Under the pieces are notes generated by a model. The model saw only the letters and a program-made list of their open reading frames with translations, made no database searches and was not told the origin of the DNA. Shown here piece by piece: positions 18,724 through 27,918 of a DNA stretch of 64,000 nt. The stretch comes from Desulfobacter sp. (lineage in GTDB: Bacteria > Desulfobacterota > Desulfobacteria > Desulfobacterales > Desulfobacteraceae). The DNA lies in contig CP054837.1 in NCBI GenBank assembly GCA_028768525.1, forward strand, positions 62,001-126,000, given 5' to 3'. The translations under genes were made by a program, and so were the position numbers. Positions within the stretch are counted from its first letter, which is position 1. Every line of letters starts with the position of its first letter.

Positions 18724-20094
18724 TCAGTCCATCTCTTTGCTTTCGTGGGTCCTGAGCAGGGCAACAATGACCGGGCTCAGTGCCAGCAGGGCGATGAGGT
18801 TGGGGATGGCCATGAGGCCGTTGAAGGCATCGGAAAGATTCCATACAAAGTCCAGGGAAACCGTGGCGCCGACCAGGGTCAGTGCCGCCCATACCCATTT
18901 ATAGATTTCAACGGCTTTAACGCCGGCAATGTATTCCAGACATTTGGATCCATAGTAGAACCAACCCAGAATGGTGGAGAAGGCGAAGAAAATCAGGCCG
19001 AAAGTAACGATGAACTGGCCGACGCCGGGCAGGGAAGTTGCATATGCAGTTGAGGTCAGGGCTGCACCGGAGAGGCCGTCGGTGATGCTCATGAGGCCGG
19101 CATCGTTAAAGGAAATCAGGCCGGAAACCAGGATTACCAGGGCGGTCATGGTACATACGATCAGGGTATCGATAAAAGATCCCAGAGAGGCGATAATGCC
19201 CTGTACAACAGGATCTTTAATCTTGGAAGCCGCATGGGCGATGGGAGCTGAGCCAAGGCCGGCTTCGTTGGAAAATACACCCCGGGCTACGCCGAAGCGG
19301 ACAACCGTTCCAAGGAAACCGCCGCCCACTGCAGTGCCGGAGAAGGCATTGGAGAAAATCATGCTGAATGCCTCGGGAATCATGGAGGCTTTGGCAAAAA
19401 GAACCACAAGTGATCCGGCAACATAGGCAACGGCCATGATGGGAACGATTTTGGAGGTTACGCCGGCGATGCTTTTAATGCCGCCGATGACCACTGCGCC
19501 GGTTGCAATGGCAAGTACCACGCCAGTGACCCAGTTGGGAATGGAAAGGCTGGAGGAAAGGGCGGAGGCCACGGAGTTGGACTGCACCATGTTGCCGATG
19601 CCAAAGGAAGCGACGAATCCGAACAGGGCAAAGAGCCAGCCAAGCCATGCCCAGTTGCCGCCGAATTTTTCCTTCATGCCCAATTTGATGTAGTACATGG
19701 GGCCGCCGGATTGTTCTCCGTTTTCATTGGTAATTCTGTATTTGACTGCCAGGACCGCTTCCCCGAATTTAACGGAGCCGCCGAAGGCGCCGGTAACCCA
19801 CATCCAGAATACGGCGCCGGGACCGCCTGCGGCAATTGCCGTGGCAACCCCTGCAATGTTACCGGTACCGATGGTTGCTGACAATGAGGTCATCAGGGCC
19901 TGGAAGGGAGTGATATCCCCGTCTCCGGAATGCTCTTTGGAAAAGAGCAGACGGAATGCATGGAATAGTTTTCTGAACTGTACCACCCGGGTCATGAGGG
20001 TGAGAATGACGCCGGTACCAACCAAGAAGAAAATCATGATGGGACCCCAGGCAAAACTGCCTATTTTCCCGACAAGTAAATTTAAAAATTCCAT
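18724..20094 (-). CDS. agcS: alanine or glycine:cation symporter (AGCS family)
   Basis: About 456 residues with some ten membrane segments and AGCS signatures: DGDITPFQALMTSLSATIGTGNIAGVATAI, GGPGAVFWMWVTGAFGGSVKFGEAVLAVKYR, and RGVFSNEAGLGSAPIAHAAS. It takes up alanine or glycine with Na+ (or H+). The frame also has a GTG at 20100, but AAGGAG ends five bases before the ATG at 20094, so the ATG is preferred. The adjacent NtrC-type regulator and triple-sensor kinase on the same strand, and the inverted repeats upstream, suggest sigma-54 control by an amino acid signal. It fits the glycine cleavage and alanine dehydrogenase genes nearby. Confidence 0.93.
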   Translation of the reverse strand: MEFLNLLVGKIGSFAWGPIMIFFLVGTGVILTLMTRVVQFRKLFHAFRLLFSKEHSGDGDITPFQALMTSLSATIGTGNIAGVATAIAAGGPGAVFWMWVTGAFGGSVKFGEAVLAVKYRITNENGEQSGGPMYYIKLGMKEKFGGNWAWLGWLFALFGFVASFGIGNMVQSNSVASALSSSLSIPNWVTGVVLAIATGAVVIGGIKSIAGVTSKIVPIMAVAYVAGSLVVLFAKASMIPEAFSMIFSNAFSGTAVGGGFLGTVVRFGVARGVFSNEAGLGSAPIAHAASKIKDPVVQGIIASLGSFIDTLIVCTMTALVILVSGLISFNDAGLMSITDGLSGAALTSTAYATSLPGVGQFIVTFGLIFFAFSTILGWFYYGSKCLEYIAGVKAVEIYKWVWAALTLVGATVSLDFVWNLSDAFNGLMAIPNLIALLALSPVIVALLRTHESKEMD

Positions 20095-20127
20095 TTGCAC
20101 TCCTTAAATTAAATTTTAAGGCCTGGC

Positions 20128-20142
20128 GCAGTTCCTGTGCCT
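20128..20142 (-). promoter_or_regulatory. candidate sigma-54 promoter of agcS (first candidate)
   Basis: On the minus strand AGGCACAGGAACTGC has GG and GC exactly ten bases apart (GG at 20141-20140, GC at 20129-20128), matching TGGCAC-N5-TTGC except at two positions. Transcription would start near 20116, leaving a short leader that still contains AAGGAG. Confidence 0.45.
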
Positions 20143-20189
20143 GTATGGGAACTGCGGTTCAGCCGCGGTTAATTTCAATGGATTACTTT

Positions 20190-20204
20190 ACATTTAATGT
20201 GCCA
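20190..20204 (-). promoter_or_regulatory. candidate sigma-54 promoter of agcS (second candidate)
   Basis: TGGCACATTAAATGT on the minus strand has a perfect -24 half (TGGCAC) but GT instead of GC at -12. It would give a leader of about 80 bases. Only one of the two candidates is likely to be the main start. Confidence 0.3.
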
Positions 20205-20306
20205 GAGGAGTGTTTTATCTGATAAAAGCGAAAATACGCTGTTTTATCAGTGGGTTGGCTCAATCTGTTTAATCCGGAGGCAAGGGGGATGGTGAAAGTA
20301 AAAACC

Positions 20307-20321
20307 GGGTCAAAATGACCC
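20307..20321. promoter_or_regulatory. GGGTCA inverted repeat, site 1
   Basis: GGGTCAAAATGACCC, a perfect palindrome around AAA, extended to 11-bp arms at 20302-20326. Read on the minus strand the hairpin is followed by TTTTTAC, so it may also end transcription of the regulator gene. Because related sites follow at 20377 and 20396, an operator role is favoured. Confidence 0.6.
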
Positions 20322-20376
20322 GGTTTCTGCATTTGAGTATGGGGGGCGCGGATTTAAAGGGGCTTTGTCTTCAACC

Positions 20377-20391
20377 GGGTCAATTTAACCC
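20377..20391. promoter_or_regulatory. GGGTCA inverted repeat, site 2
   Basis: GGGTCAATTTAACCC has the same 15-bp layout as site 1, with one arm position changed. Its centre is 70 bp from site 1. Confidence 0.55.
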
Positions 20392-20395
20392 GAGT

Positions 20396-20410
20396 GTGTC
20401 ATTTTGACCC
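20396..20410. promoter_or_regulatory. GGGTCA inverted repeat, site 3
   Basis: GTGTCATTTTGACCC, one mismatch from a perfect 15-bp site. Its centre is 19 bp from site 2, about two helical turns, and it lies 7 bp past the regulator stop codon. Confidence 0.5.
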
Positions 20411-20416
20411 GTTTTT

Positions 20417-21829
20417 TTAATGGCCGTATGATTTTAACTTTCTAAGCAGGGTTTTCCGACCGATGCCCAGTAGCTTTGCGGCCTGGGTCCTGTTGTTTCC
20501 GGTGGTTTCAAGGACTTTGAGTATATGGGCCTGCTCCACCCGGGCCAGCTGCCACCTGGATTTGTCCCGGGGGAGACCCGCCGTCTCAGGTTCATCAAGC
20601 GTTTCCGCCGCCGCGGCCGTCCCATTTTCCGGCGGCCGGTCCAGGGCGTTGAACGTCAGGGTGCCCCCTTCCTCCCTCAACACTGCTGATGCCATATAAT
20701 TTTTCAGTTCCCGGATATTCCCCGGATATTCCCGGTTCATCAGATCCGCCTCAAGATCCGGTGATATCCCGGTGATCTCTTTGGCCGTTTCCAGGGCGAA
20801 CCGGTCAAGAAAAAGACGGGCCAGGGGAAGAATATCTCCGGGCCGCTCCCGCAGGGGCGGGATGTGGATGTGAAACATGTTCAACCGGTGGAAGAGGTCT
20901 TCCCTGAACCGTTTTTCTTGGATTTCTTCGTGGATATCCCGGTTGGTGGCCACCAGGATGCGGACATCCACCTGCCGGCTTTGGCTGGAACCGACCCGGT
21001 AGTATTCCTTTTCCTGGATTACCCTTAGCAGCCCCGCCTGGAGGGTGATATCCAGGTCAGTAATTTCATCCAGAAACAGGGTGCCCCCCCTGGCTGACTC
21101 AAAAAATCCTTTCCGTTCGGTGGATGCGCCGGTATAGGCGCCTTTGGCATGGCCGAAAAGCTCATCGGTAAACAGGCTTTCACTGACAGCCCCCATGTTC
21201 AGCGCCACAAAGGGGCCGTCGCTCCTGTTGCTCAACTGGTGGATCTTCCTGGCCAGCATCTCCTTGCCGGTACCGGACTCACCCGTGATAACCACGGAGT
21301 ATTCCGTGGGGGCCACCATCTCCACCTGCCGCAGTACCCGGATGAGGGCATGATCCACTGCCACCAGGTCTGAAAAAGCATCCGGGTCTGCCAGATCCGC
21401 CATGGTGTTTTTTCTCTCGTACAGGGAGAGCCCCCTGCGCAGGCAGTTGTGTTCCAGGGCCCGCTGGATGAGAATGATCAGTTTTTCATATTGTACCGGC
21501 TTGGTCAGGTAATCGTAAGCCCCCTCTTTCATGGCAGAGACGGCCGTAGCGATGTCCTCGCTGGCAGTGGCCATAACGCATTCGGTATCAAAAAATTCCG
21601 ACTTGATCCCTTTTAGCAGGTCAATGCCGGAAAGATGGGGCATGCACAGGTCAAGGAGAACGAATTTAAATCCATGGGTCCGGATCATTTCCATTACCTC
21701 GCGGCTGTCCGAGGCCAGGGCCGGTTCGGGCATGCCTGCACTGATAAGGACTTCTTTGATGGTCAGTAAAAATCCGGTATCGTCATCCACAATCAGGACC
21801 GGGGTTTTCTTTTCAGGTATGGATTTCAT
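20417..21829 (-). CDS. NtrC-family sigma-54 response regulator
   Basis: 470 residues: receiver (about 8-125, phosphoacceptor in FVLLDLCMP), AAA+ domain (about 155-385; Walker A ITGESGTGKE, GAYTGA loop in place of GAFTGA, Walker B TLFLDEITD, FREDLFHRLNMF) and a Fis-type helix-turn-helix (NNRTQAAKLLGIGRKTLLRKL). Phosphorylation, probably through the Hpt domain of the kinase upstream, should allow it to activate sigma-54 promoters. Its ATG overlaps the kinase stop (ATGA). The symporter agcS downstream and the inverted repeats between them are the likely target. Confidence 0.93.
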   Translation of the reverse strand: MKSIPEKKTPVLIVDDDTGFLLTIKEVLISAGMPEPALASDSREVMEMIRTHGFKFVLLDLCMPHLSGIDLLKGIKSEFFDTECVMATASEDIATAVSAMKEGAYDYLTKPVQYEKLIILIQRALEHNCLRRGLSLYERKNTMADLADPDAFSDLVAVDHALIRVLRQVEMVAPTEYSVVITGESGTGKEMLARKIHQLSNRSDGPFVALNMGAVSESLFTDELFGHAKGAYTGASTERKGFFESARGGTLFLDEITDLDITLQAGLLRVIQEKEYYRVGSSQSRQVDVRILVATNRDIHEEIQEKRFREDLFHRLNMFHIHIPPLRERPGDILPLARLFLDRFALETAKEITGISPDLEADLMNREYPGNIRELKNYMASAVLREEGGTLTFNALDRPPENGTAAAAETLDEPETAGLPRDKSRWQLARVEQAHILKVLETTGNNRTQAAKLLGIGRKTLLRKLKSYGH

Positions 21830-24800
21830 CTGTTTTCCTGCTCTTTATGCTGATTATTTTTCAGCCATTCAATAAGCTGATCAAAGGCCGCCAATGTCTC
21901 ATGGATGGCCAGGGAGATATCTTCCCGTCCCGAAAGGGTATCGGCATCCCGGGCCAGACTTTCCAGGCGGGCGGCGGCCTCTGCTGCCTTCTGTGCGTAG
22001 ACCCGTTTGCCAGCCCCCTTCAGGGTATGGGCGGCCAGGGCGATTTTTCCGGGATCTCCCGAGGATTTGGCGGATTCAAGGGCGGCCATCAGTTCAGGGG
22101 TCTGGGCAATGAAAATCTCCTTGATTTTGTCCATGAGCATTACATTTCCGCCCAGGGCGCTCAGGGCCTTGTCCGAATCAACAGGCACGGAGGATTTCTG
22201 GGCTTTAAGTTTTGCATATGTGTTGAGAATGGCGATCAATTCATTGTATTCAACGGGTTTTGGAATGAATTCATCCATGCCGGAGGCCTTTGCCCTGGAC
22301 CGGTATTCATCCAGCACATGGGCGGTCATGGCAATGATGGGAATCTCCTGGTACGCCTCCCCTGCCCGCCCCTCGCGGATCAAGCGGGCGGCGGTCAGAC
22401 CATCGGTGCCCGGCATTTCAAGATCCATGAAAATCAGGTCCGCCCCTTTTTCTTTTAACCGGGCGACGGCCTGTTCCCCGTCCCCGGTTTCAAGAACCGT
22501 GCAGCCCAGGGGGGTAACCATTTCCTTGAAAACTGAGCGGTTGACCGGATCATCCTCTGCCAGGAGCAGGGTCAGGGCATCCACCCCTGCAACAGGCTTG
22601 ACGGTTTCCGTCGCCATTACTTTTACAGGATAAGGCAATACCACCAGGGGAAGGGTGAGTGTAAAAGTGCTGCCTTTACCCGGGCGGCTTTTCACCTCAA
22701 TATTCCCGCCCAGCATCACGGCCATCTCCCGGCATAGGGACAGCCCCAGTCCGGTACCGCCGTATTCCCGGGTAATATCCCCCTGGGCCTGGGTGAACCG
22801 CTTGAATATTTTTTTTAAATGGGCCTTGTCTATGCCGATACCCGTATCCTTCACCTTGAAAGAGACATAAATGAGCCGTTTTTCCCCGCTTTTCGGGTCT
22901 GCATCAAAGGGAAGGGGCTTGGGCACCAGGCGTCCGGAATTTCCAAAATCTGTTTCCTGGGAAGGGGTGCTGGCTATTCCAACACTGAGGGTGATGCCCC
23001 CCTTCGGGGTAAATTTTACGGCGTTGGACAACAGGTTGGTCAGAATCTGGTTGAGCCTGACCGGATCGGACCTGACCCCTGCCGGGATGGTCTTGTCGGT
23101 TTCCAGATGGAATTCCAGCCCCTTGGCATGGGCCTCTGCCCGCCATATATGGGCGATATTATCCAACAGGGTATCAATTCTGAAATTTTTCTGGAATACC
23201 TTCATTTTACCGGCTTCAATGGTGGAAAAATCCAGGATATCGGATATGACGGCTTTGAGGTGCCTGGCCGCCGACAATACCGCATTCAGGTTTTGGCTCT
23301 GGGCCGGCTTCAGAGAGGAATTCAGGGTCATTTCCGTCATCCCCAGGATGGCATTGAGGGGGGTACGGATCTCGTGGCTCAGGCCGGCCAGGAAATCGGA
23401 TTTATTCCGGTTGGCCGCTTCCGCCGATTCCCTGGCTTTTTCGATTTCATCCCGGGTTTTCAAGGCGTCGGTGATATCCCGGCCGTTGACGACAAAAGCC
23501 TTTATTGCCTTGTTTTCCAGCAGGTCCATGCAATGGGATTCAAAGAAGATATCATGGCCTTTATAGTGCCGGATCCGATAGACCTGGGTGGCGGTGCTGC
23601 CCGTGTTCATCAGGTTTTTCAGCATCTGCCGGAATCCGGGGACGTCTTCCGGATGAATGAGGCTGAAAACCGAACTGTTTTTAATCTGCTTCATGGGATA
23701 TCCCAGCACCGTTGCATGGGAGGGGCTGGCGTAGACCAGCCTGCCGTCCGGTTCAAAGGCCTGGATAATATCGGTACCGTGTTCGGTGAGGCATTTGAAC
23801 CGTTCCTCCCGGCGACGGATCATCCGGTTCCAGAAAAGAACCAGGCAGAAAACCAGGAGGACGGCAAAGGCCACCCGCCTGGCCATGATCCGGACAAAGG
23901 CCAGGTCAGATCCCTGGTCCACCCTGACCGTAAACCATTTTTGGCGGATCTGATCCAATTCCGGGCGGGTAATGGTGGCGATTCCCTTGTTTAAAATCGA
24001 TAAAAGTTCAGGCAATTCTTTATTTACGGCAATTGCCAGGTCGCTGTCGGAGATGGCTGCCGCAGCCGCCACCTTGAGCTGGGTGTAATTATTGGCCTGG
24101 ATCTGGTAGGCGGCCAGGGCCAGATTGCCGAGATAACCGTCCGCCCTGCCCTGGAGCACCATATTCAGCCCGTCTTTTACAGATTCCACCGGGCGTATCC
24201 GTATGCCGGGCCACTGGGTATTCAACTGCTCAACCGCCGGATCCGTGCCGATGCATACCAGGGTTTTGCCGGTCATGTCCATCAGACCTGTCAACAGGGG
24301 GGACTGGGTCCGGGTAATGATGACCCGGGGAAAACTCATATAGGGACGGGTGTAAACCATATCCGGATGTTCCGCATCAAAGGAGAGGGCTGCCGGCACG
24401 GCATCCACGGTTTCGGCCCCGGTGGCGGAAACCAGCTCAAACGAAAGTCCCAGCCGCTCCTTGAGCAGGTTAATAACATCGGAAACCATGCCCTGGTGGG
24501 TGCTGCCCTTTCCCATAAACTCAATGGGAGGCAGCCCCGGATGGATGCCGAGCCTGATGGGAATGCCGGATAGTTTGCGCGCGGTGAGCCATTCTTCTTC
24601 GGCATCGGTGAGATGAATGTCAGGGCTGCCGGGGCTGTAGATTCTAAGATTGGGATCAGGAATCCATTTGGCTTCGATTTCTGCCTTTTCCCAGTGGGAA
24701 AGGCGTTTAAATCCTTTGTCCACATCCTGGATAAGGCCGGGGGCGTAATCCCTGACGCCGGGGCGAAGCTGCAGCCTGAATACCGGGATCCTGCTCCTGG

Positions 24801-26169
24801 CAAAATCTCCGGCAATCCCCATCTGACCGGGCAGGACCGCCATCTCCTGGGCCGTGGCCAGGAACCCGTCGATTTGTCCCTGCCCCGAGGCCAGTATCAT
24901 CTGTTTGGTGGTATCAATTGGCACAATGCCGGCGGCCATGGGGCTTTGACGGGCCCATTCCCCGACCTGGGAGGCTTTTGGAATCCCAAGTACGATCCCT
25001 TTGAACGGCTCTTTAGGGTTAAGGTCCAGCAGGGCAGGCCCCGTCTTTGGCCTGGGCTGGTAGAAATACCAGTCCAACCGGTAGATGGGGGCGCAGGTGT
25101 CCGACCAATTCCCCATATTTTTACCGGAGGGGAATGTGGAAAGAATGTCAATGATCCCGTCCTTGAGGGCATTGACCCCTTCCTGGCGCTCATACAGCCG
25201 GATAACGGCATGGCGGTCTGATTTTTCGGCCCAGGCCTGCCAATAGTCCACAAGGAAGCCCGAAGGGGCGCCCTGGGCGGACCGCATGGAAAATGGGGGG
25301 AAGGATCGGTCAACGCCGATGATCAGCCGGTCCTTCGGCTGAACCGGGGCCCGGCCCATCCATTTTCGTTCAATGGAGGCCCGCTCTTCACGGGTGATGG
25401 CGGAAAGCCCTTGGTTGATCAGGCTTACCAACGGGGCGTTCCCCTCCCTTACTGCCGCGAAAAAGGGTTTTCGGTAAAGGGGGCTTGACGGGTGGTAGCG
25501 GAATTTGGATATAAGCTGGTTGCGGGTCAGAAAGTAGAGGGCCGTGGGGGTATCGCAGACAAAGACTTTGATATCCCCCTTTTCCACCCCTTTAAACAGG
25601 GCCTGGTGGCTGTTGTAAATTTTTATGGCCGCCCCGGGCAGCTCCCTGGAAACAAATTCAAAGGCGTAGTCTTTATCCAGCAGTCCGATTTCAAAGCCCT
25701 TCAGGTCTTTCAGGGTTTTGAGCCCGTAAATGGAGTCATGGAAAAAAAAATGGGTCTGGCAGTCCCTGAGTTCGGCGGCATAATCCAGGTATTCGTCCCG
25801 CTGGGCCGAGTAAAAGCAGCCGGCGTGGATATCCGCCCTGCCGGTCTTCACCATTTCCAGGCTTTGGGCCCAGGGAAGGGGGATGAATTCAACCTCCCGG
25901 CCCGTTTTTTTGGACCATAACCGCCAGAGGTCGACAAACATGCCCACCGCCCTACCTCTGTCATCGGCAAAATGAAAGGGGGTGTTGTCGATACTGGCAG
26001 CAATTTTCAGGGGAGGACGCCTGGTGTCTTTTGTGTTGTGGGAAGGCGGGTTGGTATTGCAAAACCCCGGCATTGCCGCCAGGATAAGCAGGATGGCGGT
26101 TAAGACCGCCGTGATGATCCGGCAGGATATGTTTGTGTATTCCGTTCTGTTATAAATTAAGGTGCGCAT
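21826..26169 (-). CDS. hybrid sensor kinase with three tandem periplasmic solute-binding domains
   Basis: 1,447 residues. After an N-terminal hydrophobic segment (about 17-37) come three family-3 solute-binding (Venus-flytrap) domains at about 48-280, 285-505 and 530-755, each ending in a KW motif (IERKWMG, IEAKWIP, IRQKWF). A membrane helix (about 763-782) leads to a PAS domain (about 790-905), HisKA with H near 933 (LSHEIRTPLNAI), HATPase_c (N box LTNLLSNAVKF, DTGIGI, GTGLGL), a receiver (D near 1246, FMDLEMPG) and an Hpt domain (H near 1380, LAAHTLKGAG). The layout is BvgS/EvgS-like. The ligand is probably an amino acid, judging from the linked symporter and regulator. It overlaps the regulator gene by 4 bases. 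Confidence 0.93.
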   Translation of the reverse strand: MRTLIYNRTEYTNISCRIITAVLTAILLILAAMPGFCNTNPPSHNTKDTRRPPLKIAASIDNTPFHFADDRGRAVGMFVDLWRLWSKKTGREVEFIPLPWAQSLEMVKTGRADIHAGCFYSAQRDEYLDYAAELRDCQTHFFFHDSIYGLKTLKDLKGFEIGLLDKDYAFEFVSRELPGAAIKIYNSHQALFKGVEKGDIKVFVCDTPTALYFLTRNQLISKFRYHPSSPLYRKPFFAAVREGNAPLVSLINQGLSAITREERASIERKWMGRAPVQPKDRLIIGVDRSFPPFSMRSAQGAPSGFLVDYWQAWAEKSDRHAVIRLYERQEGVNALKDGIIDILSTFPSGKNMGNWSDTCAPIYRLDWYFYQPRPKTGPALLDLNPKEPFKGIVLGIPKASQVGEWARQSPMAAGIVPIDTTKQMILASGQGQIDGFLATAQEMAVLPGQMGIAGDFARSRIPVFRLQLRPGVRDYAPGLIQDVDKGFKRLSHWEKAEIEAKWIPDPNLRIYSPGSPDIHLTDAEEEWLTARKLSGIPIRLGIHPGLPPIEFMGKGSTHQGMVSDVINLLKERLGLSFELVSATGAETVDAVPAALSFDAEHPDMVYTRPYMSFPRVIITRTQSPLLTGLMDMTGKTLVCIGTDPAVEQLNTQWPGIRIRPVESVKDGLNMVLQGRADGYLGNLALAAYQIQANNYTQLKVAAAAAISDSDLAIAVNKELPELLSILNKGIATITRPELDQIRQKWFTVRVDQGSDLAFVRIMARRVAFAVLLVFCLVLFWNRMIRRREERFKCLTEHGTDIIQAFEPDGRLVYASPSHATVLGYPMKQIKNSSVFSLIHPEDVPGFRQMLKNLMNTGSTATQVYRIRHYKGHDIFFESHCMDLLENKAIKAFVVNGRDITDALKTRDEIEKARESAEAANRNKSDFLAGLSHEIRTPLNAILGMTEMTLNSSLKPAQSQNLNAVLSAARHLKAVISDILDFSTIEAGKMKVFQKNFRIDTLLDNIAHIWRAEAHAKGLEFHLETDKTIPAGVRSDPVRLNQILTNLLSNAVKFTPKGGITLSVGIASTPSQETDFGNSGRLVPKPLPFDADPKSGEKRLIYVSFKVKDTGIGIDKAHLKKIFKRFTQAQGDITREYGGTGLGLSLCREMAVMLGGNIEVKSRPGKGSTFTLTLPLVVLPYPVKVMATETVKPVAGVDALTLLLAEDDPVNRSVFKEMVTPLGCTVLETGDGEQAVARLKEKGADLIFMDLEMPGTDGLTAARLIREGRAGEAYQEIPIIAMTAHVLDEYRSRAKASGMDEFIPKPVEYNELIAILNTYAKLKAQKSSVPVDSDKALSALGGNVMLMDKIKEIFIAQTPELMAALESAKSSGDPGKIALAAHTLKGAGKRVYAQKAAEAAARLESLARDADTLSGREDISLAIHETLAAFDQLIEWLKNNQHKEQENR

Positions 26170-26204
26170 GCCCCATGGTTTACACTAATTTGCACTTGTT
26201 TTAA

Positions 26205-26227
26205 AGCGGGACCTGCCGGGCCCCGCT
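26205..26227 (-). terminator. possible weak terminator after lpd
   Basis: Arms AGCGGG (26205-26210) and CCCGCT (26222-26227) with a GC-rich loop, followed on the minus strand by TTTAAAACAAG. It lies between lpd and the kinase gene. The stem is short. Confidence 0.35.
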
Positions 26228-26254
26228 CTAAAACTTCGTTTTGCCTGCGGAGAA

Positions 26255-27694
26255 TCAGCCGTGCAGCGGCATTCCCGAGGCCTTTGAAGAGACTTCTCCC
26301 ATGATTTCGGCCAGTGTCGGATGCGCATGGATGGTATGGGCCACCTCCCCGGCGGTGAGTCCTTTTTCTATGGCCAGGGTGGCCTCGGCCACAAGGTCTG
26401 TGGCATGGGGCCCGGTGAGGTGGACACCCAGCACTTTCTGGGTGCCGCTTTCAACAATCATTTTGGCTTCCCCTGCGATTTCGTCGATGGCCTGGGCCTT
26501 GCCCAGCACCCTGAAATTCACCGTGGCCGTCTCCACCGCTATGCCTTTTTTCTTTGCTTCGGCTTCGCTCAGGCCCACGGTGCCCACCTCAGGCATGGTG
26601 AAAATCGCGCCCGGCACCACATCGTAGGCCATGGCCGCCTTTTTCTCCCCCTCCCCTTTCATGGCATTTTCCGATGCCACCAGGCCTTCATGGGAGGCGA
26701 CATGGGCCAGCATCACCTTGGCAGGCCCCAGGATATCGCCGATGGCATAGACATTTTCAACCGCAGTTTCCATGTGCGCGTTGGCCGGAATCCATCCCCG
26801 GTCCGTTTCCAATCCGATGGCCTCCAGGCCCAGATCTTCTGAGAGCGGTGTCCGTCCGATGCATACGGCCATGACCTCGGATTGAATCGTCTCTGTTTTC
26901 AGTTTTTTAGGCTTGGGGTTGTCCGTGAAGGGACTGACCGCCAGGGAGATGTCCACACCGCCTTCTTTTTTGTCGGCATGGGTGACCACTGTATCGCAAA
27001 AAACCTTGATCTTCTTTTTCTTCATCTCCCTGAGGAGCAGCTTGGAGCAGGATTCATCCACCGAAGGCAAAGGGAGCAGTCTGGACATGGCCTCTACCAC
27101 GGTGACATCGCAGCCCAGCGCATTGAAGATAAAGGCGAACTCGCAGCCGATGACCCCGCCCCCGACAATGGTCATGGACGCCGGAATCCGGTCGAGCACC
27201 AGGATATCGTTGGAGGAAAGTACGGCTTTGTGGTCAAAGGGGAAGTCCGCAACATCCATGGGCTTTGTGCCCACAGCGATGATAAGCTTGTCGTAGGCTA
27301 CAAGGACTTGGCCCTCATCGCCGTCCACCGCTACCATACCCTGGGACTGGATTCTTGCTTTTCCGGCAATCACCTTGATGTTGTTTTTTTCCATGAGCCC
27401 GGCAATGCCCTTTCTCTGATCGGCCAGGATTTTTTCTTTCCGTTCCATCAGGGCGGTAATATCCGGTGTAATCTCCCCCTGGATATTGATCCCCATTTTC
27501 CCGGCTTTCATGCACTTCAGGAGCAAATCCGCTGAGTTTTTCATAATCTTGGACGGAATGCAGCCCCAGTTCAGGCAGGTGCCCCCCAGGTTTTCCTTTT
27601 CTATAAGGGTAACTTCCGCACCAAGAGCAGCTCCTTTTAACGCTGCAACGTAGCCGCCGGGCCCCCCGCCGATGATGGTCATTTTTGTCGCCAT
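26255..27694 (-). CDS. lpdA: dihydrolipoyl dehydrogenase
   Basis: 479 residues of the flavin disulfide reductase family: FAD site GGGPGGYVAALKGAALG, redox-active disulfide GGTCLNWGCIPSK (cysteines near 41 and 46), NAD site VGGGVIGCEFAFIFNALG, second FAD motif NVYAIGDILG, and the C-terminal active-site HAHPTLAE with its catalytic histidine. It reoxidises lipoamide, here most likely as the L protein of the glycine cleavage system, since gcvTHP and lipoate genes lie just across a divergent promoter region. Use by other 2-oxoacid complexes is not excluded. Confidence 0.95.
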   Translation of the reverse strand: MATKMTIIGGGPGGYVAALKGAALGAEVTLIEKENLGGTCLNWGCIPSKIMKNSADLLLKCMKAGKMGINIQGEITPDITALMERKEKILADQRKGIAGLMEKNNIKVIAGKARIQSQGMVAVDGDEGQVLVAYDKLIIAVGTKPMDVADFPFDHKAVLSSNDILVLDRIPASMTIVGGGVIGCEFAFIFNALGCDVTVVEAMSRLLPLPSVDESCSKLLLREMKKKKIKVFCDTVVTHADKKEGGVDISLAVSPFTDNPKPKKLKTETIQSEVMAVCIGRTPLSEDLGLEAIGLETDRGWIPANAHMETAVENVYAIGDILGPAKVMLAHVASHEGLVASENAMKGEGEKKAAMAYDVVPGAIFTMPEVGTVGLSEAEAKKKGIAVETATVNFRVLGKAQAIDEIAGEAKMIVESGTQKVLGVHLTGPHATDLVAEATLAIEKGLTAGEVAHTIHAHPTLAEIMGEVSSKASGMPLHG

Positions 27695-27829
27695 TTGGTT
27701 TCCCCCATTTCTTTCAGGTTGTTTTTACTGAAAAACTTGTTAAATCCGATATTAAAAACGAATTATATATAAAATTCATCAATTTTTGCAAATAAAAATT
27801 AAAAAAACCATAATTTTAAAATTTTTCAT

Positions 27830-27858
27830 TTGACATAACCCATATCGTGAGATAATTA
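27830..27858 (+). promoter_or_regulatory. candidate sigma-70 promoter of the lrp-gcv operon
   Basis: Consensus TTGACA at 27830-27835, a 17-base spacer and TAATTA at 27853-27858, in an AT-rich divergent region. It lies about 60 bases before the Lrp-type regulator gene, which probably binds here to control both directions. Confidence 0.55.
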
Positions 27859-27918
27859 TCAATATGAAATTAATAAATTTATTTTTTCCACAATCTTTTT
27901 TGCGCAAAAAGAGGTATA

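Larger units (their letters stand above)
20101..20416. other. 316-bp control region between regulator and symporter
   Basis: No gene. It holds the three GGGTCA-type inverted repeats near the regulator end and two candidate -24/-12 elements near the symporter start, each listed separately. A weaker palindromic stretch around TTTTATCTGATAAAA is also present near 20213-20227. Confidence 0.7.

Noticed and set aside
27695..27918. Possible glycine riboswitch before the gcv operon
   Set aside because: The region is AT-rich without the paired GC-rich aptamer stems; an Lrp regulator in the operon explains control.
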